This document shows positions 46,626 to 56,353 of a stretch of 64,000 bases of DNA, one piece after another. Source of the DNA: Oligosphaera ethanolica (GTDB lineage Bacteria; Verrucomicrobiota; Lentisphaeria; Oligosphaerales; Oligosphaeraceae); contig NZ_JAUSVL010000001.1 of assembly GCF_030814695.1 (NCBI RefSeq), positions 1,334,227 through 1,398,226 of the forward strand, in the 5' to 3' direction. A program made the position numbers and the translations under genes. The notes beneath the pieces are model-generated. The model did no database searches and was not told the origin of the DNA. It saw only the letters and a list, made by a program, of their open reading frames with translations. The first letter of the stretch is position 1. Each line of letters begins with the position of its first letter.

Positions 46626-46695
46626 GGCGACGCGCCCTGCGGGCGCCGCTTGCCCTGGGCTATCTTAGGGCGCACCTTCGGTGCTCAAAACCTCG
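46626..46695 (+). repeat. Dispersed hairpin repeat, copy C, split by the group II intron
   Basis: The half-hairpin GCGCCGCTTGCCCTGGGCTATC and TTAGGGCGCACC match copies A and B. The 5' half of its stem is missing here because the intron starts at 46625. The rest, CCGATCTGGG, is at 44691-44700. Confidence 0.75.
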
Positions 46696-46808
46696 GCGAA
46701 TGATCTTGTGCATGGTTACCAATCAACTCATGGCCGGCGATTGCCGCATGCTATGTGAAGAGCATTGCTCCTATGAAATCCGCTGCCTGGTTAGCCACCT
46801 ATGTGTAA

Positions 46809-46886
46809 TGGCTGGGTGGCGACTGGCCGTGGGTTTCCTGCAAATTGTCCCAGCGAAGCGCCGGGGTGTACACTTACCAATTACGT
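46809..46886 (+). repeat. Dispersed repeat D, copy 1 (partner at 40816)
   Basis: Nearly identical to the inverted 40816-40893 segment, with a shared exact core of about 46 bases around TTTCCTGCAAATTGTCCC. No gene is seen in 46626-47074. Confidence 0.85.
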
Positions 46887-47074
46887 CTCGAGGCCGTGGC
46901 GTGGGCGTCTCACCCACTCCGACAAGACGGCTCATTAAACCGTCCTCGTCATCCACGCCGACCGTACCCGGTCCGTCTCCCCCGCCGCAGGAGTGGTTAC
47001 TTACCGATTACACAGGCCATGCTCCGCAATTGACTCTGCGTGAATCTGCGGAATCTGCGGAGAAAAAGATCGAT

Positions 47075-48667
47075 CTATGCGCAATGATCGCGTTTGCCCG
47101 GGCGCGGTTTGGCCTGCAGGGCGTCGGCGTAGAGCAGGTAATGTTCGCAACACAGGCGCCCGTGGAAGGGCAACGGCGGCAACCACGCGCGGCGGCGCTC
47201 CCACAAGTCGATTTCCCTGGCGGCTAGGGGCGATTCGGCCCGGCCGTCCTCGCCTTCGCGGCGGAAGCGCAATTTCATATCGTGAATGGGCCGCCCGCCG
47301 ACGTCCACAATGGTATTCGTGCCAATGACCTCCAGGCCGTACTTTTCCGGGTGCCGGCCATAGTCGGTTTCAGCAAAGAGGACGAAGGCGCTGGCGGTCA
47401 TGCCGTCCACATAAGGCCAGGACCGGTCGAGGAAGGAAAACGTGTCATCCAGGGCGCGGTCGTCAGAGCCTGGCGCGCCAAAGATCATCATCAGCAGATT
47501 GGATATACCCACCGCAGACGCGTTTTTCAGCACCGCAAAAGACGCTTCCGCCTCCGTGCCTTTGTTCATTAGCGTGAGGAGCCGTTGTGAGCCGCTTTCC
47601 ATGCCCCAGCTGATCCAGCAGCAGCCGGCACGGGCCGCCTTGGCCAGCAGTGCCGGCGTGTAGTCCGCAATCGTCCGTGCCATGATCTGGAAACGGCAAT
47701 CGAGCTTCATGGCCAAAATGGCGTCGCTAAGCGCATCAAGATAGATCGGATCGACATATTGGTCGACAAAATAAAAATGCCGGCAGCCGTAGCTGTTTTG
47801 TCGCGCCAGCATTTCAAGAGCGACGGTCAACGGCGGACGCTGGCGATGCCGCCCGAAAGACTGATTGTGCGAGCAAAAACGGCAACGGCGCCATTTGCAG
47901 CCACGGCAGCCATAGATGGACAGCACCGGCACGGGATTGAAGTAACCGCCATCGGCGAGCACGCTGAAGTCCGGCATCGCCAGCGTGCTGAGATCATCCA
48001 GAGTTTCCGGATTGCCGGTACTGACCACGCCGGCGCCATCGCGATAATAACAACCGGGAATCTGCCCCAGCGTCTGGCCGGCCAGCAGCGCCGCAAAAGG
48101 CACTTCGCCTTCACCGACGATGACGCCGCCGATCCACGGCGCGGCCTGAAGCAACTCGACCGGATCCAGCGCGCTCATGGCGGCACCGCCAAGCACGATG
48201 CGACACGGCGCGGAAAGCTCTTCGTGAAGGTATTTGGCCTGGGCCAGCACAAAGAGCAGCTGATCGAGATACATGACCGAAAAGCCCACGATCTCCGGAT
48301 CGTCCCGCAGAATCCGCTGGCCATGGCGGGCCAAAAGCGCCGACAGCTCCGTGCCCAGGCCGTTGCCCGCGAGATACTGCCGCCCCAGCTGCTCCAGCTC
48401 GTCGATGCGCCGAACGCCCTCGCCCATGTAGCTCATATTCGCCGCGTAGGCACCCGGATCAAGAAAGCCATCTAGGGGGCCACGAGCAAAGGTGCGCATC
48501 GCCCCTAGAAAGGCGTTGTCGTCACATAGACTGTTCCACAACTCAAGATTCGCGTCAAACTGATCAATGGCAATCTTCTGGCTACTGGCCACGGCGGCCA
48601 GGCAGGCTACCCCCAAAGGCATGTACGTCGGCCCAGTTCGCGGAGGAAACACCAGAGTTATGCGCAT
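47075..48667 (-). CDS. B12-binding-type radical SAM protein
   Basis: A 530-residue protein. A B12-binding-like N-terminal half ends with DPEIVGFSVMYLDQLLF and VLGGAAMSAL, and GGVIVGEGEVPF follows. The radical SAM cluster is CRGCKWRRCRFC, with Cys 257, 262 and 265 as the likely CX4CX2C ligands, a spacing used by some peptide-modifying and RiPP-type enzymes rather than CX3CX2C. A conserved GMESGSQRLLTLMNKGT follows in the barrel. The reaction is unknown. I see no obvious RBS and no precursor peptide gene next to it. Confidence 0.8.
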   Translation of the reverse strand: MRITLVFPPRTGPTYMPLGVACLAAVASSQKIAIDQFDANLELWNSLCDDNAFLGAMRTFARGPLDGFLDPGAYAANMSYMGEGVRRIDELEQLGRQYLAGNGLGTELSALLARHGQRILRDDPEIVGFSVMYLDQLLFVLAQAKYLHEELSAPCRIVLGGAAMSALDPVELLQAAPWIGGVIVGEGEVPFAALLAGQTLGQIPGCYYRDGAGVVSTGNPETLDDLSTLAMPDFSVLADGGYFNPVPVLSIYGCRGCKWRRCRFCSHNQSFGRHRQRPPLTVALEMLARQNSYGCRHFYFVDQYVDPIYLDALSDAILAMKLDCRFQIMARTIADYTPALLAKAARAGCCWISWGMESGSQRLLTLMNKGTEAEASFAVLKNASAVGISNLLMMIFGAPGSDDRALDDTFSFLDRSWPYVDGMTASAFVLFAETDYGRHPEKYGLEVIGTNTIVDVGGRPIHDMKLRFRREGEDGRAESPLAAREIDLWERRRAWLPPLPFHGRLCCEHYLLYADALQAKPRPGKRDHCA

Positions 48668-48814
48668 AGGTCGAAAGCGACTCTTTCTTCTTATGGAAAA
48701 TCAGCGACGAATAGTGACAAAAAGGGCCTTTCACTGCCAAAATAGCGCATAAATATAATGCGCAACGCGCCAGCGACCAGCAGAAAAACCGGTAATGCCG
48801 AAAAGAAAAATCCG

Positions 48815-48913
48815 TCGGATCAGACCGATCAGACTGATCAGAAATCGGATCCGTCCGATCCGTCGGATCCGTCCGATCCGTCCGCGACAAAAAAAAGAAG
48901 ATCAGACCGATCC
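48815..48913 (-). repeat. Second GATCAGACC / GATCCGTCC array
   Basis: Units like GATCAGACC and GATCCGTCC with a 50-base section (48837-48888) nearly identical to 23744-23797. It ends 8 bases before the stop of the GH39-like gene at 48921. 48668-48820 holds no other feature I can support. Confidence 0.85.
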
Positions 48914-48920
48914 GGCCTCT

Positions 48921-50258
48921 TCAGCTGATGAAGGTGACAAGCAGGACGGCCGACGTCGCATCGGATTTGACGCGCAGGGTATTGCCGTCCTGCACGATAT
49001 CGACCGGCGTAAGGTCATGGCTGTCATCGACCATCCGCGCGACACAGTCCTTTGGCGCGCCGATCCCGGTAATATCGACGACGATGTCGGCGGGGCCGGT
49101 CTTGAAGGCGGCGATGAGCAGCGCGGTCTTGCCGTCGGCAGTCCGGCCGGCGAGGGCAGTGGCTTCGCGGCGGTCAGAGCTGGTTTTGAGGCGATCGCCG
49201 CAGAGGGCGATTTCGCCGAAAGCCTTCATGCCGTAGTACGACTTGGTAGGGATGGCGCTGCGGGTCTTGAAAAGCCCCCAGGCGCTAGCGGTGGCCGTGT
49301 AGTAGCAGCCGAGGTCCAGCGGGGTGTCCTGCCAAAGTGTCTGCACCGCACAAATGAACGCAGCCGAGTCAATACCCTTCATTTCCTCGTAAACGCGGTC
49401 CTTGTACTCCGGATCCGAGCGCAGGCGTTTCCATTCGCCGGGGAAATAATGCCATTCATTCAGGTGGATTTCAGCCTTGGTATAGCCGGCGTCATCCAGC
49501 GCCTGGCGCGCCTGCGCCGGCGACTCAACGATCCAGTGGAAAGGATCGGCCGAGTAGCAGTGATACGAGTAGAAGTCCAAGGGCGCCTGATGCGCAGCGC
49601 AGTGGCTAATGAAGTCCTTGCTGAGCTGGCCAAAGCCGCAGTGCGCCGGCCCGCCGATCATCAGATGCGGAAAACGCCGCTTCAGCTCAGTCGCCACCTT
49701 GACGTAGAAGTCATTGTACTCGGCGACCGTGCCGCCCCACATCAGGTGCAACCCATCGGAGTCCTGGCATTCCGGCTCATTCCAGATTTCCCAGTACTTG
49801 ATGGCGAAATGGAAGCCATCGGCCCACCCCTCGGTATAATGGCGGATGATATTGCTGCAGATGTCTATCCATTTGTCCACATCAGACGGCGGGTCGATGA
49901 AGTACTTGTTGAAGCCGTGCTCAATACTTGGGCCGAGGCGGTAAACAATACCCGTACCGCCGTCAACGCAGGTCTTGATGTAGTCGTCGGTCTGCCGGAA
50001 GTAGTAGTTACGGGGATCGGCCGCATCGTCATGGAAGTTGGCAAAAATCAGCGGCACGTCCACCAGCCGCGTACCAGGATTTTCCAGCGGGCTGTCATGG
50101 AGCCGCGTCACCGGCATCTGCAAGGCCGCAAAGGCCGCGCGGATGTCCAAACCAGCCTTCGTATTGCTGATCGGCGGCGCCAGATTGCCGCCGTTGAGAC
50201 GCTTGATAGACCCAATCAACGCGTCGCCGTCAAGGGTGATGTGAATGTCATTGGCCAT
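48921..50258 (-). CDS. GH39-like glycoside hydrolase
   Basis: A 445-residue (beta/alpha)8 glycosidase without a signal peptide. The acid/base Glu is in WEIWNEPE (Glu161) and the nucleophile is the Glu in IHLNEWH (Glu268). The shape fits family 39 (xylosidase, iduronidase and relatives) or its neighbours. The substrate is unknown. Start MANDIHITL at 50258 has AAGGA about 9 bases upstream; the longest frame adds 31 residues. It may act in the cytoplasm on imported sugars. Confidence 0.8.
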   Translation of the reverse strand: MANDIHITLDGDALIGSIKRLNGGNLAPPISNTKAGLDIRAAFAALQMPVTRLHDSPLENPGTRLVDVPLIFANFHDDAADPRNYYFRQTDDYIKTCVDGGTGIVYRLGPSIEHGFNKYFIDPPSDVDKWIDICSNIIRHYTEGWADGFHFAIKYWEIWNEPECQDSDGLHLMWGGTVAEYNDFYVKVATELKRRFPHLMIGGPAHCGFGQLSKDFISHCAAHQAPLDFYSYHCYSADPFHWIVESPAQARQALDDAGYTKAEIHLNEWHYFPGEWKRLRSDPEYKDRVYEEMKGIDSAAFICAVQTLWQDTPLDLGCYYTATASAWGLFKTRSAIPTKSYYGMKAFGEIALCGDRLKTSSDRREATALAGRTADGKTALLIAAFKTGPADIVVDITGIGAPKDCVARMVDDSHDLTPVDIVQDGNTLRVKSDATSAVLLVTFIS

Positions 50259-50421
50259 GGCTACAATTCCTTCTTCTGATGGGGTGTTCAATGCTGGCTG
50301 CAAGTGGGCAAGGGACGAGAATAATGCCTTGTCGCGGTGCTGACAATACATACTTCGCGGGGTACTTTACTGGCCAATATCCGCAACGCCCCACGCATCA
50401 ACTGGAAATTATTGCGATTCT

Positions 50422-50964
50422 ATGAACATCGACCAGATATGCAGCGTCAGCGCCCACTGCGGCATTGGCCCGCGCATCGGCATCGCCGGCACTGCCGGCC
50501 TACTGCTGGCGCTCGTGCCCAGCTGGCTGTGGCCGGAGCGCTGCGCCATGCCATTGCCGGCGGCCTTGTCGCGTGTGCTGGGCCTGCTGCTACTCGTTCT
50601 TGGCAGCGGGCTCTACGCATGGAGCCTGGTGCTGCTGCGACGCGCCTGGTCGCAGAACCACCTGGCCACAACGGGCCCTTTCGCGACCATGCGCCACCCC
50701 GTTTACGCCGCGTGGATATGGGGCTTCTTCCCCGCCATCGCCTTGCTGGCGCATTCATGGCCGTACCTGCTGGCACCAGCACTCGCGCTGTGGGCCTTCG
50801 CACGTCACCGCGACCGCGAAGAGCGCGACACCCGCCAGCGCTTCGGCGCGGCCTACGACGACTACGCCCGCGCCGTTCCCGGCCGCATTCTGCCCCGCAG
50901 ACACCACCCACCACCCCAGCCTCGCAAGCAGGAGATAAACCGTGAGTTCCCTACGAAAAATTGA
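50422..50964 (+). CDS. Isoprenylcysteine carboxyl methyltransferase-like membrane protein
   Basis: A 180-residue integral membrane protein with about four to five hydrophobic segments. The conserved core LATTGPFATMRHPVYAAWI with HRDREERDTRQRFG is the ICMT/PEMT signature that binds S-adenosylmethionine. The substrate in bacteria is usually unknown. The RBS is weak. It is convergent with the Wadjet operon. Confidence 0.8.
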   Translation: MNIDQICSVSAHCGIGPRIGIAGTAGLLLALVPSWLWPERCAMPLPAALSRVLGLLLLVLGSGLYAWSLVLLRRAWSQNHLATTGPFATMRHPVYAAWIWGFFPAIALLAHSWPYLLAPALALWAFARHRDREERDTRQRFGAAYDDYARAVPGRILPRRHHPPPQPRKQEINREFPTKN

Positions 50965-51002
50965 CCAGGCCGTCGACTTCCACTCCCGTGCGCAAGCAGA
51001 TG

Positions 51003-52286
51003 TCATCCCCTCTGGAGCAACGCTTGCAGGACCTCGCGCAAGAATTCGTAGCCGATGCGTTCCTGTTCCAGGCGGAGCTGCTCGCCCCAGGTGTTATCGC
51101 GCAGCTGTGCGTAGAGGCGCGCTTCGTCAGGCGTAAGACGTTGCAGATCGCCCCGCTCGGGCAGTTCTTCGCGTCCCCACAGCGCCCGATGCGCCAAAAA
51201 AGTCTGGGTGTCCATCAGGAAGGACACCGCCGCCGGGAAGTGCTCCCGCAGCTGGTTGAGAATGGCGAAGCCATGCGTGTCGATGTCCCCCCAATAATAG
51301 AGTGCGCGCTGCCCCAGCCAGGCCGCCGGCGCCAGATTCTCAAAGCCGTAGCCCGCACCAAAAATGACCAACGACGACGGCAGCGCCGGAAAGGCCAGAA
51401 AGTTGACCTCGTTCTCGGTGATGAACACCCGCGTCGCCGACAACTGCAGACTCGCAAAGGCCTCCTGCGTCACTGTGATGTCCTGATCGCCAGCCGCCGC
51501 AAAAAGCCGCAGCTGCGGATCAAGCACGCGAAAGCGCACCCGCAAGGGCTTGTCCAAAAAGCCATAGCGCGGACAGAAGCCGCGGCCGCCGCGAAAACGG
51601 TCGTCAATGGCATCGGCAGGCAGCACGCTGTCCAGCAATTCCAACAGGACGCCGCGATGCCGTTCAATGAGTTTGCTGTGTACGCCGGGCAAGTCGATCT
51701 GCCGGAGGTAAATGCTCGGCCGCGGATGGCCTGCGAGCCAGTTGACGATGGCGAGCAGCCGTGGCCAGTCGTCTGCCAGCGCCAGTGCCGCCAGCGGCTT
51801 CCGGCGTAGCCACGGCAGCAACGCGGGCAGGCGTTCCCGCGTCAAACGGGACAGTTCCAGGAGCTGCTGCGCGTCCTTCTTTTTGCCGATGAGCGCCAGC
51901 GCCTGGTCGAGGCGATCGACCCAGATGGCGCTAAGCACGTCGTTCTCGCCCAGCTGCCGCAGCCGCACCCGCCGGAATTCCAGCCGGTAGTGCTGCGCTG
52001 ACGCGCTCAGCCGCGCCAACCAGTCGCGCACATCGCCAAAGTGCTCGCTCAACTCGGCGCTGCTGGGGGCCTTGAGCGTCAGCCGCAGGGGAAATTGATA
52101 GCCAATCGCACCCGTGCCAGCCTCACCGGCACTGACGTCGGACTCCGCAACGCCCATCACGTCCTGCTTGCCACCTGCCCCCTCGCCGTCACCGTCGCCT
52201 TCCCTGAGCACGGCCTGCGGCAGCACGCCGCGTTCCCAGAGGCGAAGGAGCTGTCGGCGGATATCGTCAGGCGTCGTCCAATTCAT
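51003..52286 (-). CDS. jetD: Wadjet defence protein JetD
   Basis: A 427-residue nuclease subunit with DUF3322 and DUF2220 domains, which cleaves foreign circular DNA. The Toprim-like catalytic region has FITENEVNFLAF and YYWGDIDTHGFAI, with the DxD in GDIDTHG. It has an unusual 35-residue linker rich in Gly, Asp and Glu after residue 27. Its ATG overlaps the jetC TGA (ATGA), so it is translated with it. It is the last gene of the operon. Confidence 0.9.
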   Translation of the reverse strand: MNWTTPDDIRRQLLRLWERGVLPQAVLREGDGDGEGAGGKQDVMGVAESDVSAGEAGTGAIGYQFPLRLTLKAPSSAELSEHFGDVRDWLARLSASAQHYRLEFRRVRLRQLGENDVLSAIWVDRLDQALALIGKKKDAQQLLELSRLTRERLPALLPWLRRKPLAALALADDWPRLLAIVNWLAGHPRPSIYLRQIDLPGVHSKLIERHRGVLLELLDSVLPADAIDDRFRGGRGFCPRYGFLDKPLRVRFRVLDPQLRLFAAAGDQDITVTQEAFASLQLSATRVFITENEVNFLAFPALPSSLVIFGAGYGFENLAPAAWLGQRALYYWGDIDTHGFAILNQLREHFPAAVSFLMDTQTFLAHRALWGREELPERGDLQRLTPDEARLYAQLRDNTWGEQLRLEQERIGYEFLREVLQALLQRG

Positions 52287-55200
52287 TCCCGCGCCTCATG
52301 TTTTTCGGCCCGATATTGCTCAATGCTGAGATTGCGCAGCACCGAGGTCCGGCCGTCGGTGTTTTTCACAAAACCGAGGGCGGCCACGAAGGGCTCGATG
52401 ATGTGGATCTTCTGCAGGGGCGTCACCACCAACACCTGCAGATTGAGCCGGGAAAACAGCTGCAGGCCGTACTGAGCAGATTCGTCAGAACCGCGCCCGA
52501 AGGCCTCGTCAATGACGACAAAGCGGAAAGAACGCGAGCGCGTGGCGCCCCATTCCAGACCGAACTGGTAGGCCAGGCTCGCCGCCAACACCGTGTAGGC
52601 CAGCTTCTCTTTTTGGCCGCCGGATTTGCCACCGGAATCCGCGTAATGCTCGAATTCGCGATCGTCTTCACGCCAGCGTTCGCTGGCCGCAAATTCGAAC
52701 CAGTTGCGGACGTCAGTCACCTTCGCCGTCCACTTGCGGTCCAGTTCGGAAAAAGCCTCGCGACCGCGGAAGCGCTCGATGATGCTCTTGACCTGCATGA
52801 ATTTGGCCTCGGAGTACTGCGTGTCATCCGACCCAGTGAGGGTGCCTTCCGTGCAAGTCCGCAGCTGCTTCTGGAAGTCGATGATCTCGCGGTCGTTGCT
52901 TTTGATGCGCACCAGCCGGATATAACGGCCGGGGCTGTAGTCGATCTGCGTCAACGAGTGGTTGATGTGGGCAATGCGCTCCTCAACGATGTCGCTCTCG
53001 CGGTTCAGTTGCGACTGAAAATTGACCACCTCGCGGATGATGTTTTCGTTGAGCAGCTCCTTGAAGCGCTGCTCAAAACGCGGCAGGTCGTCGGCCCGCA
53101 AGCGGTCATGCATGGCCTTGAATTCATCGGCGGCAGCCACATTGGCATCAACCTCGCGAGTCTCCAGGGGCCACTCGTGCTTGAAGTTGTTCATGGCCTC
53201 GGCAATTTTTTCCCGCAGGCGGCCGAGACGCTTGTCCTCATTGTCCAGCCGCCGTTGGATTTCATCACGCATATCGCGCTCGCGATTGTCGCAAGTCTCG
53301 ACCGTAATGGCCTGCGCGCCGAGGATTTCCGCGCGCAATGTGGCCAGCGCCGGATAGCAGTCACTAACGCCCGCCGGCAACGCGGCCAGCAGCTCTTCGG
53401 TGGCGGCAAGCTGCTCACGGGCGGTGGCGAGCTTGTCGTCACCGATGGCGTGTTTCTTCTTGGCCTCATCGAGTTTTGCCTCGGTTTTGCGGAGCGCCTC
53501 TTGGAGTTCGACGAGCTGTTGCCGCAGGACCTTGAGTTTGTCCGACGCGGCTTCCAAGCTGCGCCGTTCGGCTTCCAGGCGGGCGATCTGCTCAACCAGC
53601 GGCCGCCAGTCGATTTCCCGGAAGTCGGCGAATTCGTCCAGCCGGGCGAGATTGTTCAGGCGGCTGTTGGCGCGTTCAAGGCCGGCAGCGAGTTCGGCGA
53701 CGGCCTTTTCCTGGGTGGCCAACGCCGCCTTGCGCTCACGGGCTTCCCGTTCCAACGCGGCGATTTTCTCGGCGTTGCTCCAGCCGAGGACGGCGTAGCG
53801 CGGATCACCGAGCGGGAAGCTGTCGTCCTTCTCGTGGAACTCGCCGTTGAGCTTGAACTGGCCGGTCAAATTCAGCGCCTGGGCTTCCCGGCGGAACTGC
53901 TCGCGGTCCTGGCAACAGGCCACGTTGTAACGGCGGGCCAACTCGCGGTCCAGCCACGCATAAAAGGGCGACTCCGGCTTGATCTCCACTTTGTGCACTA
54001 CGGATGTCGCCGGCGCAGCTGGCGACGACGTCGGCGCGCCGTCACGCACGCGGTAGTAAAGGAGCTGGCCGCGCAAAAAGTTACTGTCGGCCCATTCGGC
54101 CACCTGCTGGTAGTATCGATCCGGCACCAGCAAGGACAGCCCGAAGTCGTGGAGCAGACGCTCAATCGGCCCCGCCCAATCGCGCTCGGCCTCGCGCACC
54201 CGCAGCAGCTCGCCCGCAAAAGGCAACTCGCTCTCGGCAATGCCCAAGGCCGAGCAGAGCTTGTCCCGCAGGGCAATGTGTTTTTCGTCGATGTTGCTGA
54301 CGCGGACCTTCAGGCCGGTAATTTCCTGACGCAGCTGTTCGTACTCACGCTGCTTGAGGGTCAGGTCCGCCCGAGCATCGGAGAGCTCATTCTGCAGACG
54401 CTGGCGTTCTTCTTCGCCGCGCTGCTTCCAGACGCTGATATCGGCGCGCTGCCGCTGGAAGTCCTCCAGGGTCGTGGCAGCGCCGCCACCACCAAGCAGG
54501 CCCAGCAGCTCTTCATAGCGACCGGCTTTGGCGCTGCGGCGCTGGCGCTCCTCGGCGCAACGCGCGATTTCCGCGGCGATTCGCTCCAGGCGATCGCCGC
54601 CATTTTCGGCGATATTGCGGCGGAGTTCGTGTTCGCTGAGTTGCTCGCCGCGCCGTTTTTCTTCGAGCCGGGCGATGGCCTCGGCGGCGCGGGCGAGGTC
54701 CTGCACCAGACTGGCGATGCGCTCCCTGAGCAGTTCGGCTTTGCGGGTGCTGAACCACGGCCGCAGGGCGTCGCGGCAGGCACGGAGTTGTTCGAGCTGC
54801 TGCGACAATTCGCGGTACAGCCCGCAGTCAGCCACCAACGGCGTCAAAATTTCCAGCTGCCGTTTTGCCTTGAGGATCGCGTTGTGGGCGGCGTTGAGAT
54901 CCTCGAAATGATGGATCAGCTCGCCGCGGAGTTTTTCCACATCCAGCGGCCGCAGCATGTGCGTACGCACGAAGTCGGTCAGGTTACCGACGGATTTGAG
55001 GGACACCGCCTGATAGAACAGCTCCATCGCCTGGTCGTTGTTGATACCGAAACGACGCCGGAACCACGCGCCATACTGAGCATAGCCGTCAAATAGCTCC
55101 ACGTTTTTGAGTCGCAGGCGCTTGCGCAGGGCATTGATATCCGACCCGAAATCACTGAAGTCGTGGGCGATAGACAGGTCGCGGTCGCAGGCCGCATAGA

Positions 55201-55651
55201 TCCGCGCGGGCTGCGCCTGCTTGTCTTTCAGCCAGAAGACCTGCGCCAGCGTGGCTGTCTGCTGGTAGCCCTCGTTGTGAAACACCGCCAGCAGAACCGA
55301 GTAGCTGGACTGATCGCGCAGATACACCGGCTTGGTGCCGTCCTGCGTATCCTGCCGCTCCGACTTGTACTGGCCCAGCACGTAGGACGCCAAGGTGCGT
55401 TCGTTCCGGCTGGCCCCCGCCGCCTTGTTGTAGGTGATGTCGCGACTGGGAATCAGCAGCGTGGTCAAGGCGTCAACCAAGGTCGATTTGCCCGACCCGA
55501 TATCGCCCGTCAGCAGGCAGTTGCGGCCGTCCAGCCGCAAGGTCCACACGTTCTCCGTGAAAGTGCCCCAGTTGAGGACCTCCAGACGCTGCAGGCGAAA
55601 ACCCGCCAGGCGATCGTCGCTCATGAATTCGAGTTCGAGCATCTCAGGCAT
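52283..55651 (-). CDS. jetC: Wadjet defence protein JetC (SMC-like ATPase)
   Basis: A 1122-residue MukB/SMC-like ATPase. Walker A is GDIGSGKST (49-57), the long middle (about 250-800) is coiled coil, the signature is SGGQKEKL (from 1010) and Walker B is VVIDEAFGRG (Asp1048 and Glu1049). It is the motor of the complex. Start MPEMLELEF at 55651 has GGAGG 6 bases upstream and overlaps jetB by 8 bases. The longest frame would add 61 residues inside jetB. Confidence 0.95.
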   Translation of the reverse strand: MPEMLELEFMSDDRLAGFRLQRLEVLNWGTFTENVWTLRLDGRNCLLTGDIGSGKSTLVDALTTLLIPSRDITYNKAAGASRNERTLASYVLGQYKSERQDTQDGTKPVYLRDQSSYSVLLAVFHNEGYQQTATLAQVFWLKDKQAQPARIYAACDRDLSIAHDFSDFGSDINALRKRLRLKNVELFDGYAQYGAWFRRRFGINNDQAMELFYQAVSLKSVGNLTDFVRTHMLRPLDVEKLRGELIHHFEDLNAAHNAILKAKRQLEILTPLVADCGLYRELSQQLEQLRACRDALRPWFSTRKAELLRERIASLVQDLARAAEAIARLEEKRRGEQLSEHELRRNIAENGGDRLERIAAEIARCAEERQRRSAKAGRYEELLGLLGGGGAATTLEDFQRQRADISVWKQRGEEERQRLQNELSDARADLTLKQREYEQLRQEITGLKVRVSNIDEKHIALRDKLCSALGIAESELPFAGELLRVREAERDWAGPIERLLHDFGLSLLVPDRYYQQVAEWADSNFLRGQLLYYRVRDGAPTSSPAAPATSVVHKVEIKPESPFYAWLDRELARRYNVACCQDREQFRREAQALNLTGQFKLNGEFHEKDDSFPLGDPRYAVLGWSNAEKIAALEREARERKAALATQEKAVAELAAGLERANSRLNNLARLDEFADFREIDWRPLVEQIARLEAERRSLEAASDKLKVLRQQLVELQEALRKTEAKLDEAKKKHAIGDDKLATAREQLAATEELLAALPAGVSDCYPALATLRAEILGAQAITVETCDNRERDMRDEIQRRLDNEDKRLGRLREKIAEAMNNFKHEWPLETREVDANVAAADEFKAMHDRLRADDLPRFEQRFKELLNENIIREVVNFQSQLNRESDIVEERIAHINHSLTQIDYSPGRYIRLVRIKSNDREIIDFQKQLRTCTEGTLTGSDDTQYSEAKFMQVKSIIERFRGREAFSELDRKWTAKVTDVRNWFEFAASERWREDDREFEHYADSGGKSGGQKEKLAYTVLAASLAYQFGLEWGATRSRSFRFVVIDEAFGRGSDESAQYGLQLFSRLNLQVLVVTPLQKIHIIEPFVAALGFVKNTDGRTSVLRNLSIEQYRAEKHEARE

Positions 55652-56351
55652 CGCGGTCCTCCGCTGCGGCTGGCGCCGCAGTCGCGTCAGCGGCATCTTC
55701 ATTGTCGCCATTGTCGTCATCGCCGTCTGCATCGTCCTCATTGTCGCCACCGCCGCGGTATTCCTCCAGGCGCTGGTCGAAATCGGCAAGCCACTGCGCG
55801 TCAATGAAGGCCTTGATAATGCGCCGGACTTCAATCATCTCGCCATTGCCGCGCAGGCGCCGCACAAAGCCCATGTCGGCAATCTTGTTGATGGCGCTGT
55901 CCACCTGGTCAACCACGCGGGCCTCGTTCGACCCGCGCGCAAAAAATATCCGCAGCATCTCGACAATGTCTTCCCGTGCCAAGATCAGCCGCGTTTCGCT
56001 GCCGACGGCGTCGAATTCGGCCAGTTTCTTGCGCAGTAGCGCCAGCAGCAAGCTGACCGGGTAGGACAGCTGCCGGCGCGTGATCAGCCGCGGCATAGCC
56101 GCGTCGTCGTCGCCGCCGTCCACGTCAGCCCGCGAGCGCAGGAACGCATAGCCTTCGGCCTCGTCAAGCATAAGCTCCAAGCCGATCACGGACACGTAGT
56201 CCTGCACCGCCGCCTGCTGGCGCAACAGCGCCGTCCACTGCTCGGGATTTTCATCCCGGTAGATCACGTTCTTCATCAGCTGGACCAGCACCAGCGACAA
56301 CTCGCGGGACGCCTGGCCTGGCGTGTTTATGCTCTGCTCAGTAAGACTCAT
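55644..56351 (-). CDS. jetB: Wadjet defence protein JetB
   Basis: A 235-residue DUF4194 protein, equivalent to the MukE-like part of the complex. LVLVQLMKNVIY and LLALLRKKLAEF helices and a winged-helix part around AINKIADMGFVRRL are present. The C-terminal 40 residues are highly acidic and low in complexity (EDDADGDDDNGDNED). Start at 56351 follows the jetA stop by 2 bases and has GAGGAA 7 bases upstream. Confidence 0.92.
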   Translation of the reverse strand: MSLTEQSINTPGQASRELSLVLVQLMKNVIYRDENPEQWTALLRQQAAVQDYVSVIGLELMLDEAEGYAFLRSRADVDGGDDDAAMPRLITRRQLSYPVSLLLALLRKKLAEFDAVGSETRLILAREDIVEMLRIFFARGSNEARVVDQVDSAINKIADMGFVRRLRGNGEMIEVRRIIKAFIDAQWLADFDQRLEEYRGGGDNEDDADGDDDNGDNEDAADATAAPAAAEDRDA

Positions 56352-56353
56352 CG

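Noticed and set aside
46613..47227. 204-codon plus-strand frame
   Set aside because: Runs across the dispersed repeats C and D and has no family features.
52298..55096. 932-codon plus-strand frame
   Set aside because: Antisense to jetC; composition is that of a shadow frame in GC-rich coiled-coil DNA.
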